From Streptosporangium album (GTDB lineage Bacteria > Actinomycetota > Actinomycetes > Streptosporangiales > Streptosporangiaceae): DNA of 64,000 bases. Location: the NCBI RefSeq assembly GCF_014203795.1, contig NZ_JACHJU010000001.1, forward strand, positions 3,038,001 through 3,102,000. The letters run 5' to 3'. The notes under the pieces were generated by a model. The model ran no database searches. It was not told the origin of the DNA and worked only from the letters and a program-made list of their open reading frames with translations. How positions within the stretch are numbered: the first letter of the stretch is position 1; each line of letters opens with the position of its first letter. The translations under genes and the position numbers were made by a program. Of this stretch, positions 17,258-26,867 are shown piece after piece.

Positions 17258-17290
17258 TGCATGTGCAACTCGAACCAGTCTGGGGACCCT

Positions 17291-18346
17291 ATGCGTGAGG
17301 CCCGCCGCGCCACCCTGAAGGACATCGCCGAGAGCCTCGGCGTGTCGGTCAACACCGTCTCGCGTGCGCTCGCGGACAAGGACAACGTCGGCGTGGAGAC
17401 CAGGACCCGCGTCAAGGAGGAGGCCGAACGGCTCGGCTACGTGCCGAACTCCACGGCGCGGTCACTGGTGCTGGGGTCGGCGACCACCCTGGGCATGGTG
17501 ATCACCAACCCGTCCAACCCGTTCTACGCGCAGCTCATCAGCGCCATGGAGCAGCACTGCCGCAAGCACGGCTATTCGTTGCTGCTCATGGCGACGGAGG
17601 AGAGCCTGGCCAACGAGCGGCGTGCGGCCGAGGAGCTGCTGCGCCGCGGAGTCGACGGAGTTCTCGTGGTGGCGGTGCAGGAAGGCGCCGAACACTGGCG
17701 CCGTTTCCGTACCGCCGGGGTTCCCCTCGTCCTGATCAGCCGCGACGTGCCCGAGTTGAACACCGATCTCGTGGGCGTCGACCATGTCCAGGGCGGTTAC
17801 GAGGCCGCCAGGCACGCGATCGCCCGGGGCGCCAGGAGGATCTACTTCCTGGAGGAGGACCTGAGGGTCTCCTCGGTCGCCGACCGCGTCGAGGGTTATC
17901 GGCGGGCCATGGCCGAGGGCGGGCTGCCCATGGGGCCGGACAGCGTGATCAAGGTGCCGACCCGGCGGCTCGAGCAGAGCGCCCTCCCGTGGGATCCGAG
18001 CGAGGCGTATCGGCTGGCCCGGGATGTCCTGCGGACGGAGCAGCGGCCCCTGGCCTTCGTCGCCGGCAACGACTACTTCGCACTCGGCGTGTACCGCGTC
18101 GCCGAGGAGGCAGGTCTGAGGATTCCAGAGGACGTGCTGGTCGTGGGCTACGGCGGTCATCCGTTCGCCCCTTATGTAATCCCCACCCTGACGACCGTGG
18201 ACCTGCCCGCGACGGAGATCGGCGTGTCCGCCGTGGACCACATGCTCCGGCGACTGAAACGGCCGGCGGCCGGGGGCGCACCGGAGAAGATCCTCTTCCC
18301 GCCCCGGCTGGTCGCGCGGGCGTCAAGCGGCGGGAGCGGCACATGA
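17291..18346 (+). CDS. LacI-family transcriptional regulator
   Basis: 351 residues from ATG 17291, preceded by GGGGAC; an in-frame ATG at 17261 has no ribosome site. It starts with a perfect LacI HTH (ATLKDIAESLGVSVNTVSRA, residues about 8-27) and hinge region (AERLGYVPNSTARSLV). A periplasmic-binding-like effector domain follows (LGMVITNPSNPFYAQLISAM ... VVGYGGHPFAPYVIPTLTTV). It lies inside the transporter operon and most likely represses it through the CG-centred palindrome at 14328-14352. It overlaps the next gene by 4 bp. Confidence 0.95.
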   Translation: MREARRATLKDIAESLGVSVNTVSRALADKDNVGVETRTRVKEEAERLGYVPNSTARSLVLGSATTLGMVITNPSNPFYAQLISAMEQHCRKHGYSLLLMATEESLANERRAAEELLRRGVDGVLVVAVQEGAEHWRRFRTAGVPLVLISRDVPELNTDLVGVDHVQGGYEAARHAIARGARRIYFLEEDLRVSSVADRVEGYRRAMAEGGLPMGPDSVIKVPTRRLEQSALPWDPSEAYRLARDVLRTEQRPLAFVAGNDYFALGVYRVAEEAGLRIPEDVLVVGYGGHPFAPYVIPTLTTVDLPATEIGVSAVDHMLRRLKRPAAGGAPEKILFPPRLVARASSGGSGT

Positions 18347-19269
18347 CCGCCTTCCTCGGCCGCCGGCTGGCGCAGGCCCTGCTCCAGATCTGGGGCGCCG
18401 TCACCATCGTCTTCGTCGCCCTGCGCGTGCTGCCGGGCGACCCCGCCGAGCTGATCCTGGGCAGCCAGGCGACGCCGGATCAACTGGAGGCGTTGCGCAC
18501 GGAGCTGGGCCTCGGAGAACCGTTGCCGGCGCAGTATCTGGGCCACCTCCAGGACATCGTCCGTCTCGACTTCGGTCAGTCGTGGCGGCAGGGCGTGGGC
18601 GCTCTCGACGCCTGCCTGGAGCGGCTGGGGCCCACCCTGACCCTGTCCGCCTGGGCCATGGTGTTCACGGTGATCCTGGGATTCCTCGCGGGCTCCTACG
18701 CGGCCCGGCACGCGAACACGGTGGTCGACCATCTGATCTCGGTGTCCTCGCTGGTCGGCCAGGCCCTGCCGCCCTTCTGGATCGGCATCATGCTCTCGCT
18801 GATCTTCGCACGGTGGCTGCAGATCCTGCCCAGCACGGCGGACGGGACGATGGCGAGCCTCCTGCTGCCCGCCCTCACCCTGGCGCTGCCGTTCGTGGGC
18901 TGGCTCGGCCGCCTCGTGCGGACCGGGATCCTGGAGGAGATGAACCAGGACTATGTCCGCACGGCCCGCGCCAAGGGGCTGAGCAGCAGGGTGATCTTCT
19001 CCATCCACGTCCTGCGCAACACCCTGGTCCCGGTGGTGACCATGCTCGGCCTGCTCATGGGCAACTTCATCGCCAACGGCGTCATCGTCGAGGTGATCTT
19101 CGCCTGGCCCGGGATCGGCTCGCTGCTGGTGGACTCCATCACCTTCCGTGACTATGCCGTGGTCGAGGCCATCCTCACCGTGATCACGGTCTGCTACATC
19201 ATGCTCAACTTGCTGGTCGACGTGCTCTACGCGTACCTCGATCCCAGGATTCAGTTGGAGAACGCATGA
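18343..19269 (+). CDS. ABC transporter permease, DppB/OppB type
   Basis: 308 residues; ATG 18343 overlaps the LacI stop (ATGA). The typical DppB N-terminus (FLGRRLAQALLQIWGAVTIV, first helix) is followed by LPGDPAELILG and four to five further helices. The BPD_transp_1 coupling motif is seen around residues 195-225 (EEMNQDYVRTARAKGLSSRV). It forms the membrane channel with the product of 19266. Confidence 0.95.
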   Translation: MTAFLGRRLAQALLQIWGAVTIVFVALRVLPGDPAELILGSQATPDQLEALRTELGLGEPLPAQYLGHLQDIVRLDFGQSWRQGVGALDACLERLGPTLTLSAWAMVFTVILGFLAGSYAARHANTVVDHLISVSSLVGQALPPFWIGIMLSLIFARWLQILPSTADGTMASLLLPALTLALPFVGWLGRLVRTGILEEMNQDYVRTARAKGLSSRVIFSIHVLRNTLVPVVTMLGLLMGNFIANGVIVEVIFAWPGIGSLLVDSITFRDYAVVEAILTVITVCYIMLNLLVDVLYAYLDPRIQLENA

Positions 19270-20180
19270 GGCCGGTGAAACTACCCGACCGGAGCGACGA
19301 CCCGGCGCTGGAGGTGGGGCGGCCGCCGGCCGCGGCGGCACTCCGGCGGCTGGCCGGGCTGCCGCTGCGCGCCCATCTCGCCCTCGGAACGGTGCTGCTG
19401 TTCGTGGCGGCCGGGTTGCTCGGTCCGATCTTCCTGCCCTTCGACGCTGCCCGGACCAGCCCTCCGGACCGGCTGCTGCCACCCGGGACCCGGCTGTCCG
19501 ACGGCGTCGTCGCATGGCTGGGCACCGACCAGGTGGGCCAGGACATCCTGGCCGAGGTGCTGGCGGGGATGCGCACCTCGCTGACCGTGGCCCTGGTCAC
19601 CGTGCTCGTCGGCGGGTCGGTCGGCCTGCTGCTCGGCCTGCTGGCGGGATACTTCGGCGGCTGGGCCGACGGGATCATCTCCCGGGTCGGCGACATCCAG
19701 CTCGCCTTCCCCAGCCTGCTGCTCGCCATCCTGCTGGCCGGGGTGCTCGGCCCCAGCATGGTGAACGTGATCATCGCGCTCGCGGTGACCCGCTGGGTGA
19801 TCTTCGCCCGGGTGGTGCGAGGTTCGGCGATCGCGGTCCGCGACCGGGAGTTCGTGGACTCGGCCCGGGTGATGGGCGCGTCGCACGGGCGGATCCTGTT
19901 CCACTACATCCTGCCGACCTGCCTGCCGCCGCTGCTGGTGGCGGCGACCGTGCAGGTCGGCCTGACCATGGTCGCCGAAGCCTCGCTGAGCTTCCTCGGC
20001 CTCGGCGTGCCGTCCTCCCAGGCGTCCTGGGGATCGACGATCGCCGAAGGCCGTGACTACCTCGCCTCGGCCTGGTGGATCGCCGCGGCGCCCGGCGCCG
20101 CCCTGGCACTGGTGGTGGTGAGCATCGGGATCCTCGGCGACCTGCTCCGCGACGCCTCCGACCCGATGACGGAGCTTTGA
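19266..20180 (+). CDS. ABC transporter permease, DppC/OppC type
   Basis: 304 residues; ATG 19266 overlaps the previous TGA. The N-terminal region before the first helix is basic and Ala/Leu-rich, as in DppC. LGTDQVGQDILAEVLAGMRT is the conserved DppC stretch, and the EAA coupling loop reads REFVDSARVMGASHGRILFH. Six helices are predicted. It pairs with the DppB-type permease. Confidence 0.95.
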   Translation: MRPVKLPDRSDDPALEVGRPPAAAALRRLAGLPLRAHLALGTVLLFVAAGLLGPIFLPFDAARTSPPDRLLPPGTRLSDGVVAWLGTDQVGQDILAEVLAGMRTSLTVALVTVLVGGSVGLLLGLLAGYFGGWADGIISRVGDIQLAFPSLLLAILLAGVLGPSMVNVIIALAVTRWVIFARVVRGSAIAVRDREFVDSARVMGASHGRILFHYILPTCLPPLLVAATVQVGLTMVAEASLSFLGLGVPSSQASWGSTIAEGRDYLASAWWIAAAPGAALALVVVSIGILGDLLRDASDPMTEL

Positions 20181-20203
20181 CGATGGTGGGAGGAGCCGAG
20201 CCG

Positions 20204-21199
20204 ATGACCCCGCTGCTGGAGGTCGACGACCTGGCCGTGGAGTTCGATACGCCCAAGGGCCCGCTGCGGGCGGTCCGGGGCGTGTCCTTCCAGGTCAACG
20301 AATGTGAGACGCTGGCGATCGTCGGTGAGTCCGGCAGCGGCAAGAGCGTGACCGCGCAGACGCTGCTGGGGCTGGTGCCGCTGCGGGCGCGCATCGCCGC
20401 GGGCCGTGTCGCGATCGAGGGCCGCGACGTCACGGGGCTCTCGGACCGGGAGTGGCAGCGACTGCGCGGCGAGCGGATCGCAATGATCTTCCAGGATCCG
20501 TTGAGCGCGCTGAACCCGTCGCTGACCGTGGGATACCAGATCGCCGAGATGTTCCGCAGGCACCGGGGCCTCGGCCGGAGGGAGTCCCGCCGCCGGGCGG
20601 CGGAGCTCATGACCCAGGTGGGCATCCCGGACGCGGAACGGCGTCTGGACGACCACCCGCACCGCTTCTCAGGCGGCATGCGTCAGCGAGTGATGATCGC
20701 GATGGCACTCGCCCTCGACCCCCGGTTGCTCATCGCCGACGAACCCACCACCGCGCTGGACGTCACCGTGCAGGCACAGATCCTGAGGCTGCTCCGGCAG
20801 CGCCAGCGGGCCGAGCGGCTAGGAATGATCATCATCAGCCACGATCTCGGGGTGGTCGCACGCGCGGCCGACCGGGTGGCGGTGATGTACGCGGGCCGGA
20901 TCGTCGAGACGGGCACCGTGGCGGAGGTGTACGAACGTCCCGCCCACCCGTACACCCTGGGCCTGATGCGGGCGGTGCCCACCCTGCGTGACGACGGCGC
21001 CCCGCTGGAGGCGATCGACGGCCACCCACCCGATCTCACCGCGCCACCCGCCGGCTGCTCCTTCCATCCCCGCTGCCCGTTCGCCCGGGACAGGTGCCGG
21101 GAGGTGGAGCCCGAACCACGCGAGCTGGGCCCGCAGCGGGCCAGCGCCTGTCACTTCGCAGAGGAGGTGATCGCTGGTGTCCACACCGGCGCTCGCTGA
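20204..21199 (+). CDS. ABC transporter ATP-binding protein, DppD/OppD type
   Basis: 331 residues from ATG 20204 ([14 protein letters not shown]), 8 bp after GGGAGGAG; ATG 20183 would add seven residues without a site. Walker A is GESGSGKSV, the signature is [12 protein letters not shown], Walker B is [12 protein letters not shown], and the switch His is in [11 protein letters not shown]. The C-terminal oligopeptide-type extension has the Cys-x-Cys pattern ([17 protein letters not shown]), which in relatives can bind an Fe-S cluster. It overlaps the next gene by 23 bp. Confidence 0.94.
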   Translation: MTPLLEVDDLAVEFDTPKGPLRAVRGVSFQVNECETLAIVGESGSGKSVTAQTLLGLVPLRARIAAGRVAIEGRDVTGLSDREWQRLRGERIAMIFQDPLSALNPSLTVGYQIAEMFRRHRGLGRRESRRRAAELMTQVGIPDAERRLDDHPHRFSGGMRQRVMIAMALALDPRLLIADEPTTALDVTVQAQILRLLRQRQRAERLGMIIISHDLGVVARAADRVAVMYAGRIVETGTVAEVYERPAHPYTLGLMRAVPTLRDDGAPLEAIDGHPPDLTAPPAGCSFHPRCPFARDRCREVEPEPRELGPQRASACHFAEEVIAGVHTGAR

Positions 21200-22253
21200 G
21201 TCAGAGACCCGGGCCGGCGACGGCACCCCCTTGCTGGAGCTGACCGATCTGGTCACCGGCTACCGTCTGCGTCGCGGGATCGGCCGCTCCGGCGGCGAGA
21301 TCCGCGCCGTTGCCGGGGTGAGTCTCACCGTACGGGCCGGAGAGACCGTTGGCCTGGTCGGCGAATCCGGCTGCGGCAAGTCCACGATCGCGCGGACCAT
21401 CGTCGGCCTGGTGCGCCCATCCGGCGGCCGGGTGCTGTTCGAGGGCCGCGACCTGAGGACGCTGCCGGCCAGGGAGATGCGCCGGCTCCGCCAGGACATC
21501 CAGCTGATCTTCCAGGACCCCTACGCCTCGCTCAACCCGCGGATGACCGTCGCCGCGCTGCTCAAGGAGGCATGGCGGATCCATCCCGGGCTCGTGCCGC
21601 GGGAACAGTGGGACGACGAGGTGCGGAGCCTGCTGAGCCGAGTCGGCCTCCGCCCTGAGCACGCCGGGCGGTACCCGCACCAGTTCTCCGGCGGCCAGCG
21701 GCAGCGCATCAGCATCGCCCGTGCGCTCGCCGTACGGCCGCGGCTGATCATCTGTGACGAGGCCGTGTCCGCCCTCGACGTCTCGGTCCGGGCGCAGATC
21801 CTGAATCTGCTCAGGGACCTGCAACGCGATCTGGGAGTCGCGTACCTGTTCATCTCCCATGACCTCGGTGTGGTCCGCCACATCTGCGACCGGGTCGCGG
21901 TGATGTATCTGGGCAAGGTCGTCGAGCTCGGTTCGAAGGAGAGCGTCTACCGGCATCCGTCCCATCCCTACACCCAGGCACTGATGTCGGCGGCGCCGAG
22001 TCTCGATGACTGGCGGGACGAGGAACGGCACGAGATCGTCCTGCAGGGAGATGTTCCCTCACCGTTGGCCCCGCCTTCAGGCTGCCGTTTTCGGACACGC
22101 TGCTGGCGGGCCCAAGATCGGTGTCGGGACGAGGAGCCGGCGCTGCTCGACCGCGGCACAGGCCACCCGGTGGCCTGCCATTTCCCCGAGGCCGCCCCGT
22201 CCCCGACGACCGCGGCGGACGACACGGATCCAAGCCGCCCCAAGAAGGAGTGA
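21177..22253 (+). CDS. ABC transporter ATP-binding protein, DppF/OppF type
   Basis: 358 residues from GTG 21177, with GAGGAGGTG upstream inside the preceding gene. Walker A is GESGCGKSTIA, the signature is FSGGQRQRISIA, Walker B is LIICDEAVSALD, and the switch His is in [12 protein letters not shown]. The same Cys-rich C-terminal tail (GCRFRTRCWRAQDRC) marks the DppF type. It forms the ATPase heterodimer with DppD and completes the importer. Confidence 0.94.
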   Translation: MSTPALAESETRAGDGTPLLELTDLVTGYRLRRGIGRSGGEIRAVAGVSLTVRAGETVGLVGESGCGKSTIARTIVGLVRPSGGRVLFEGRDLRTLPAREMRRLRQDIQLIFQDPYASLNPRMTVAALLKEAWRIHPGLVPREQWDDEVRSLLSRVGLRPEHAGRYPHQFSGGQRQRISIARALAVRPRLIICDEAVSALDVSVRAQILNLLRDLQRDLGVAYLFISHDLGVVRHICDRVAVMYLGKVVELGSKESVYRHPSHPYTQALMSAAPSLDDWRDEERHEIVLQGDVPSPLAPPSGCRFRTRCWRAQDRCRDEEPALLDRGTGHPVACHFPEAAPSPTTAADDTDPSRPKKE

Positions 22254-22256
22254 TCC

Positions 22257-23444
22257 ATGTCCAGTAAGTTCCTGTCCGTGCTGGTGGCCGCCGCCGTCGT
22301 GACCGGGTCCACACTCGCCGGAAGCGGCACGGCCGCGGCGAGCGACACCACCTGCGCGGACGCGCCGGACGCGCCGGTCACCACCGGTGCGGTCTTCAGC
22401 GAGCCGGCAGGCGGCGACCCGGCCGCCATCGTGCGGGCCCTGTGCAGCCTGATCCACCAGACCCCCTCGGGAGCCCGGATCCAGGTGGCCCACTTCGTCA
22501 TGTCCGGCACGGCCGGCACGGACTTCGCCGGCGAGCTCATCAAGGCGCACCGGCGGGACGTCAAGGTGCAGGTCATCCTGGACGGCGACTCGCGTGGCGC
22601 CGCCGTGGCCTCGCAGCTGGCGGCCGAACTCGGCACCGACACCTCGGCCGGTTCCTGGCTGCACGTCTGCTCCGGCCCGCCGTCGGGCGGCACGGCGGCC
22701 TGCATCGGCGACAAGGGCCAGCACAACAAGTTCTACCTGTTCTCTCGGTCCGGCGGAGCCTCCGACGTGGTGGTGCAGTCGTCGGCCAACCTCACCGACC
22801 TGAACTCCTCGACATACTGGAACAACGCGGTGGTCCTGCCGGGGAACCGGCGGCTGTACAAGGCGTACGACGGCTACTTCAAGGATCTGGCGGCCGAGCG
22901 GAAGAACCCCGACTACTACCGCGTCATCACGACCGGGGCGGCCGGCGGCTCGGTACGGGCCCACTTCTTCCCGAGGGCGGGGACGGACGCCTCCACGGAC
23001 ACCGTCGTCGAGAGCCTCGACAAGGTCTCCTGCCGAGGCGGCACCACCCTCCGCGTCGGGATGTCGGAGTGGGACACCTACCGCATCGCCATCCCCGAAA
23101 GGCTCCGCGACCTGGCCGCTCAGGGCTGCTCGGTCCAGATCGTCTACGGCATCATGGACGACGAGGTGAAGCGGGTCCTGCTGGCGGAGCCGCGCATCGA
23201 GCTGCGCACCCTGGGCGACGGCAGCGCGCTGCCCGGCCGGATCCACTCCAAATACCTGCTCGTCGAGGGCTCCTACGACGGGGACCGAAACGCCCACTGG
23301 GTCTTCACCGGCAGCCACAACTACATCAAGACCTCACTGCGCCGGAACGACGAAGCCCTGCTGCGGCTCAACGACAAGGCCGTCTACCGGCAGTACGTCG
23401 CGAACTTCGACAGGATGCGGGCCGTGGCCGTGCCGGTCTCCTGA
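22257..23444 (+). CDS. Secreted phospholipase D-like protein with atypical HKD motifs
   Basis: 395 residues; ATG 22257 follows AAGAAGGAG. A signal peptide of about 28 residues ends near GTAAA. The two PLD half-domains are visible: GQHNKFYLF near residue 157 and RIHSKYLLVEG near residue 327, each with a downstream SANLT / GSHNY Asn motif. In H-x-K-x4-D the Asp is Ser in the first half and Glu in the second; His and Lys are kept, so phosphodiesterase activity is plausible. It is read with the importer, 3 bp after dppF, so its product may act on the same outside material. Confidence 0.88.
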   Translation: MSSKFLSVLVAAAVVTGSTLAGSGTAAASDTTCADAPDAPVTTGAVFSEPAGGDPAAIVRALCSLIHQTPSGARIQVAHFVMSGTAGTDFAGELIKAHRRDVKVQVILDGDSRGAAVASQLAAELGTDTSAGSWLHVCSGPPSGGTAACIGDKGQHNKFYLFSRSGGASDVVVQSSANLTDLNSSTYWNNAVVLPGNRRLYKAYDGYFKDLAAERKNPDYYRVITTGAAGGSVRAHFFPRAGTDASTDTVVESLDKVSCRGGTTLRVGMSEWDTYRIAIPERLRDLAAQGCSVQIVYGIMDDEVKRVLLAEPRIELRTLGDGSALPGRIHSKYLLVEGSYDGDRNAHWVFTGSHNYIKTSLRRNDEALLRLNDKAVYRQYVANFDRMRAVAVPVS

Positions 23445-23489
23445 GCCGCCGCTGACCGGGCAGGGGCGATTTCCCCTGACAATTTAGGG

Positions 23490-25790
23490 GTGAACGGATA
23501 TTCCAGGCGATTGTTTCTCCAGTTCAGCGGCATCGCCGCAGCTGGAGCACTGATCGTGGCGGATGCCGGGCGCACGGCGGCCGGAGCGCCGGTCCCGGCC
23601 CGTGCCGCGCACACAGCGGGCGATCCCTTCGCCCCGCTGCGCCGCCGCTGGCGGGAGGTGACGGCCGGGTCGGGGTTCGACGCGGCGGCCGAGCCGTACC
23701 GGACCCGGCTGGCGGAGCTGGGGGCGGCGGCGGCCCGATACCGCTCCACCATGGTGCCGGCCGACGCGTCGCTCTGGCCCGATCTGGCGTTCCCCTCCTT
23801 TATCGACACCCCGGCGCGGCTGCGGACCATGGCCCGTGCGTACGCCCTGCCGAGGACCGGCCTGACCGGCGACGCGGACCTGGCCGCGGCCGTCGCGGGA
23901 GGCGTCGACCACTACCGGCGGCAGGTGTACGCCGCAGGCGCGGACCCGGTCGGCAACTGGTGGAACTGGCAGATCGGCGTCCCCAAGAAGCTCCTCGACG
24001 CGGCCGTGCTGATCGGTCCGCACCTGACGGGACGGCAGAGCAGGGGGCTGCGGGACGCGGTGGACCACTTCCTCCCCGAGTGCCGCCTGAACGACTACAG
24101 CGGCACCAGCACCGGGGCCAACCGGGTGGATCTGTGCACGGTGACATTGCTGCGCGCCATCCTCGGATCCGACCGGGGGAAGGCCGCGCTGGCCGCCTCG
24201 GCGCTCTCCCCGGTCTTCCCCTATGTCTACGAGGGCGACGGAATCTACCGGGACGGCTCGTTCGTCCAGCACACGTCCGTCCCCTACCAGGGCGGGTACG
24301 GAGCGGTGATGCTGTCCGGTCTCGCGACGCTGTTCGCGGTGCTGCGCGGCTCGCCGTGGGAGATCACCGACCCGGCCCGGCAGGTCGTCTTCGACATGGT
24401 CGAGAGGTCGTTCGCACCGGTCGTCCACGACGGCTTCTGCATGGACCTCGTCAGCGGCCGCGGGATCAGCCGGGAACCATACGGTGACCACCGGAGGGGA
24501 CGCGGGATCGCCGCCGCGATCCTGCTGCTGGGGGACACGGCCTCCGCCGCCGAGCGGGCCCGCTGGCAGGGCATGGTCAAGGGGTGGGCGCTGCGGGACA
24601 CCTGCACGCCCATGCTCAAGGCGGCCGAGCGCGACGATCTGGGTTTTCACGCCCGCCTCGCCGCGGTCCTGGGCGACGACGCGATCCCCGCAGCCGACGA
24701 GCCCGCCGGGCACCGGCTGCTGGCGATGAGCGCCCGCGCCGTCCACCGCAGGCCCACCTGGTGCGCGGGGCTCAGCATGGCCTCCTACCGGATCGGCCAC
24801 TACGAGCACGGCAACGGCGAGAACCTGCGTGGCTGGCACACCGGCTCGGGAGTCCTCTACTGGTGGGGCGAGGGCCACGGCGATCAGTATTCCGACTCCT
24901 TCTGGTACACCGTCGACCCCTACCGCCTGCCGGGCACGACCGTCTCCACCCGGCGGCTGGCCGACGGCGCCGGTGCGGGGTGGGGCGACACCTGCCCGCC
25001 GGGCCGCTGGGTGGGCGGCGCCACCGACGGCATGTACGCGGCGGTCGGCCAGCACCTGAACGGCTTCGAGAGCACGATGGAGGCCTTCAAGTCGTGGTTC
25101 TTCCTCGACGACGCGGTCGTCTGCCTGGGTGCCGCGATCACCGGTAAGGACGGCGTGCCGGTCGAGACCATCGTGGACAACCGCAGAACCGACGCGCTCC
25201 TCACCGTGGACGACAAGGCGGGCTGGGCGCACCTTCCGGGACACGGCGGCTACGTCCTGCCCTGTGCCCGCCTGCGCACACTGCGCGAGGAACGCACCGG
25301 CGGCCCGGATCCGGTGACCCGGAGCTATGTGACCCTCTGGCTCGACCACGGTGTCGACCCCGGCTCGGCCGATTACGTCTACCTGCTCCTGCCGGGTGCG
25401 AGCCTGGCCGCGACCCGGGCCCGCGCCGCCGATCCCGGTTGGGCGCGCGTGCTCGCCAACACCGCACGGCAGCAGGGCGTCCAGGTCCCGTCACTCGGCA
25501 TCACCGCCGTCAACTTCTGGAACGGCGGAGCCGTCGGCGGCCTGGCCGCCTCCGCTCCCTGCGCGATCCTCGTCAGGGAGGGCGGCGACGGTACGGCCAC
25601 GCTGACCGTGTCGGACCCCCGGCGCGACCTGGGCGGGCTGATCGTGACCTGGGACCGGCCGGTGGCCGAGGTGCTCCACGGGCACCCGCTCCTGCTCCGC
25701 GCCGCGACCGGCGCGGAGCTCACGCTCGCCTTCGGGCGGCTGTCCGACCGGGGCGGCAGCTCGACGACGGTCACCGTGCGGCTCGGCTAG
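23490..25790 (+). CDS. Secreted polysaccharide lyase family 8 (hyaluronate/chondroitin/xanthan lyase type)
   Basis: 766 residues from GTG 23490. A twin-arginine-type signal (YSRRLFLQFSGIAAAG) exports it. The alpha-toroid domain carries family-8 signatures: NWWNWQIGVPKKLLDAAVL, NDYSGTSTGANRVDLC (catalytic Asn region), GDGIYRDGSFVQHTSVPYQG (catalytic His/Tyr region) and SREPYGDHRRGRG (Arg region). The middle beta domain has NGENLRGWHTGSG and WWGEGHGDQYSDSFW. These enzymes beta-eliminate uronic-acid polysaccharides into unsaturated oligomers, which the upstream Opp-type importer could take up. Substrate is not decidable by eye. Confidence 0.9.
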   Translation: MNGYSRRLFLQFSGIAAAGALIVADAGRTAAGAPVPARAAHTAGDPFAPLRRRWREVTAGSGFDAAAEPYRTRLAELGAAAARYRSTMVPADASLWPDLAFPSFIDTPARLRTMARAYALPRTGLTGDADLAAAVAGGVDHYRRQVYAAGADPVGNWWNWQIGVPKKLLDAAVLIGPHLTGRQSRGLRDAVDHFLPECRLNDYSGTSTGANRVDLCTVTLLRAILGSDRGKAALAASALSPVFPYVYEGDGIYRDGSFVQHTSVPYQGGYGAVMLSGLATLFAVLRGSPWEITDPARQVVFDMVERSFAPVVHDGFCMDLVSGRGISREPYGDHRRGRGIAAAILLLGDTASAAERARWQGMVKGWALRDTCTPMLKAAERDDLGFHARLAAVLGDDAIPAADEPAGHRLLAMSARAVHRRPTWCAGLSMASYRIGHYEHGNGENLRGWHTGSGVLYWWGEGHGDQYSDSFWYTVDPYRLPGTTVSTRRLADGAGAGWGDTCPPGRWVGGATDGMYAAVGQHLNGFESTMEAFKSWFFLDDAVVCLGAAITGKDGVPVETIVDNRRTDALLTVDDKAGWAHLPGHGGYVLPCARLRTLREERTGGPDPVTRSYVTLWLDHGVDPGSADYVYLLLPGASLAATRARAADPGWARVLANTARQQGVQVPSLGITAVNFWNGGAVGGLAASAPCAILVREGGDGTATLTVSDPRRDLGGLIVTWDRPVAEVLHGHPLLLRAATGAELTLAFGRLSDRGGSSTTVTVRLG

Positions 25791-25891
25791 CGAGGCGGCC
25801 GGCGGCGTAGCCGGATCCCCCATCGCGCCGCGAGCCGGGTCGGACCGTGGCCGCCCACCGGGCACCACCGGCCCGCGCATACCATTCAGCG

Positions 25892-26752
25892 ATGGAGGTT
25901 CTGGAGCCGGAGGAGTGGCAGGCCCGGGCGGAGGCCCACCGGCGACGGGTTGAGGCATGGGCGGCGCCGCACCTGGCGCGCAGGGCGCGGGGCGAGGCCC
26001 ATCCCATCGAGGACTTCCTGTTCACCTACTACGGGCACCGGCCGGCGCGGCTGCGGCAGTGGCATCCGGGCGCCGGGGTGGTCCTGAAGGGGGCGCGCGG
26101 CTTCGGCCGCGACTACCTCGACACCTCCGAGGGGGCCACGCTCGACACCGCGGCGCTGATGGACAGGCGCGGGCCCGCCGTCGAGTGGATCGCGCGGCTG
26201 CTGGCCGCCACCGCGGCACGGACGGCGTATCTGGGCTGCTTCGGCCTGCATGAGTGGGCGATGGTCTACAAGACCGTGGAGGTACGGCACGACACCTGGC
26301 CGCTGCGGCTCAGCGGGGAGGAGATCGCGGAGGTCGTGGAGCAGCGGGGCGTGCGGTGCGGACATTTCGACGCGTTCCGCTTCTTCACCCCTGAGGCGCG
26401 CCCGCTCAACGCGCTGCAGCCGACGCGGCAGCAGCAGCGGGAACTGGAGCAGCCGGGCTGCCTGCACGCCAACATGGACCTGTACAAGTGGGCGTACAAG
26501 CTGTCACCGCTGGTGAGCGGTGAGCTGGTCGCCGACTGCTTCATGCTGGCCCGTGACATCCGCGTCGTGGACATGCGGGCCAGCCCGTACGACCTGAGCT
26601 CGCTCGGCCATCGGGCGATCCGGATCGAGACGCCCGAGGGGCGGGCTGAGTACGCCGCCGAGCAGCGGGGGTTCGCCGAGCGGGCGCGGCCGCAGCGGCA
26701 ACGCCTGCTTGACGCCTGCGAACGGCTGCTCGCCGGCACCCGCCGCCCCTGA
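25892..26752 (+). CDS. Conserved actinobacterial protein annotated elsewhere as 3-methyladenine DNA glycosylase-like
   Basis: 286 residues from ATG 25892 (MEVLEPEEWQARAEAHRRR). An in-frame start at 25847 would add low-quality sequence. Soluble, Arg/Ala-rich, with conserved-looking blocks DFLFTYYGHRPARLRQWHPG, CFGLHEWAMVYKT, HFDAFRFFTPEA and NMDLYKWAYKLSPLV. I recall close relatives in streptomycetes annotated as 3-methyladenine DNA glycosylase, but no HhH or AlkA-type motif is visible, so the activity should be treated as unproven. Its stop lies in the terminator palindrome. Confidence 0.75.
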   Translation: MEVLEPEEWQARAEAHRRRVEAWAAPHLARRARGEAHPIEDFLFTYYGHRPARLRQWHPGAGVVLKGARGFGRDYLDTSEGATLDTAALMDRRGPAVEWIARLLAATAARTAYLGCFGLHEWAMVYKTVEVRHDTWPLRLSGEEIAEVVEQRGVRCGHFDAFRFFTPEARPLNALQPTRQQQRELEQPGCLHANMDLYKWAYKLSPLVSGELVADCFMLARDIRVVDMRASPYDLSSLGHRAIRIETPEGRAEYAAEQRGFAERARPQRQRLLDACERLLAGTRRP

Positions 26753-26780
26753 TCCGCGGCCCCCGGGGGCCGCGGATCAG
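26749..26780. terminator. Perfect 32-bp palindrome, probable bidirectional terminator
   Basis: CTGATCCGCGGCCCCC is followed directly by its exact reverse complement, giving 16-bp GC-rich arms with no spacer. It overlaps the stop codon of the upstream gene and separates it from the convergent tRNA-Leu. There is no T-tract, as usual for actinomycete terminators. Confidence 0.75.
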
Positions 26781-26867
26781 GCTGCGGGCTGCGCCTGACC
26801 TACCGGCCCCGGAAACAGCTGGTGGAGGCCCGGCTGTCGCCCGACCTCCACGTGTGCAGAAGATTTG

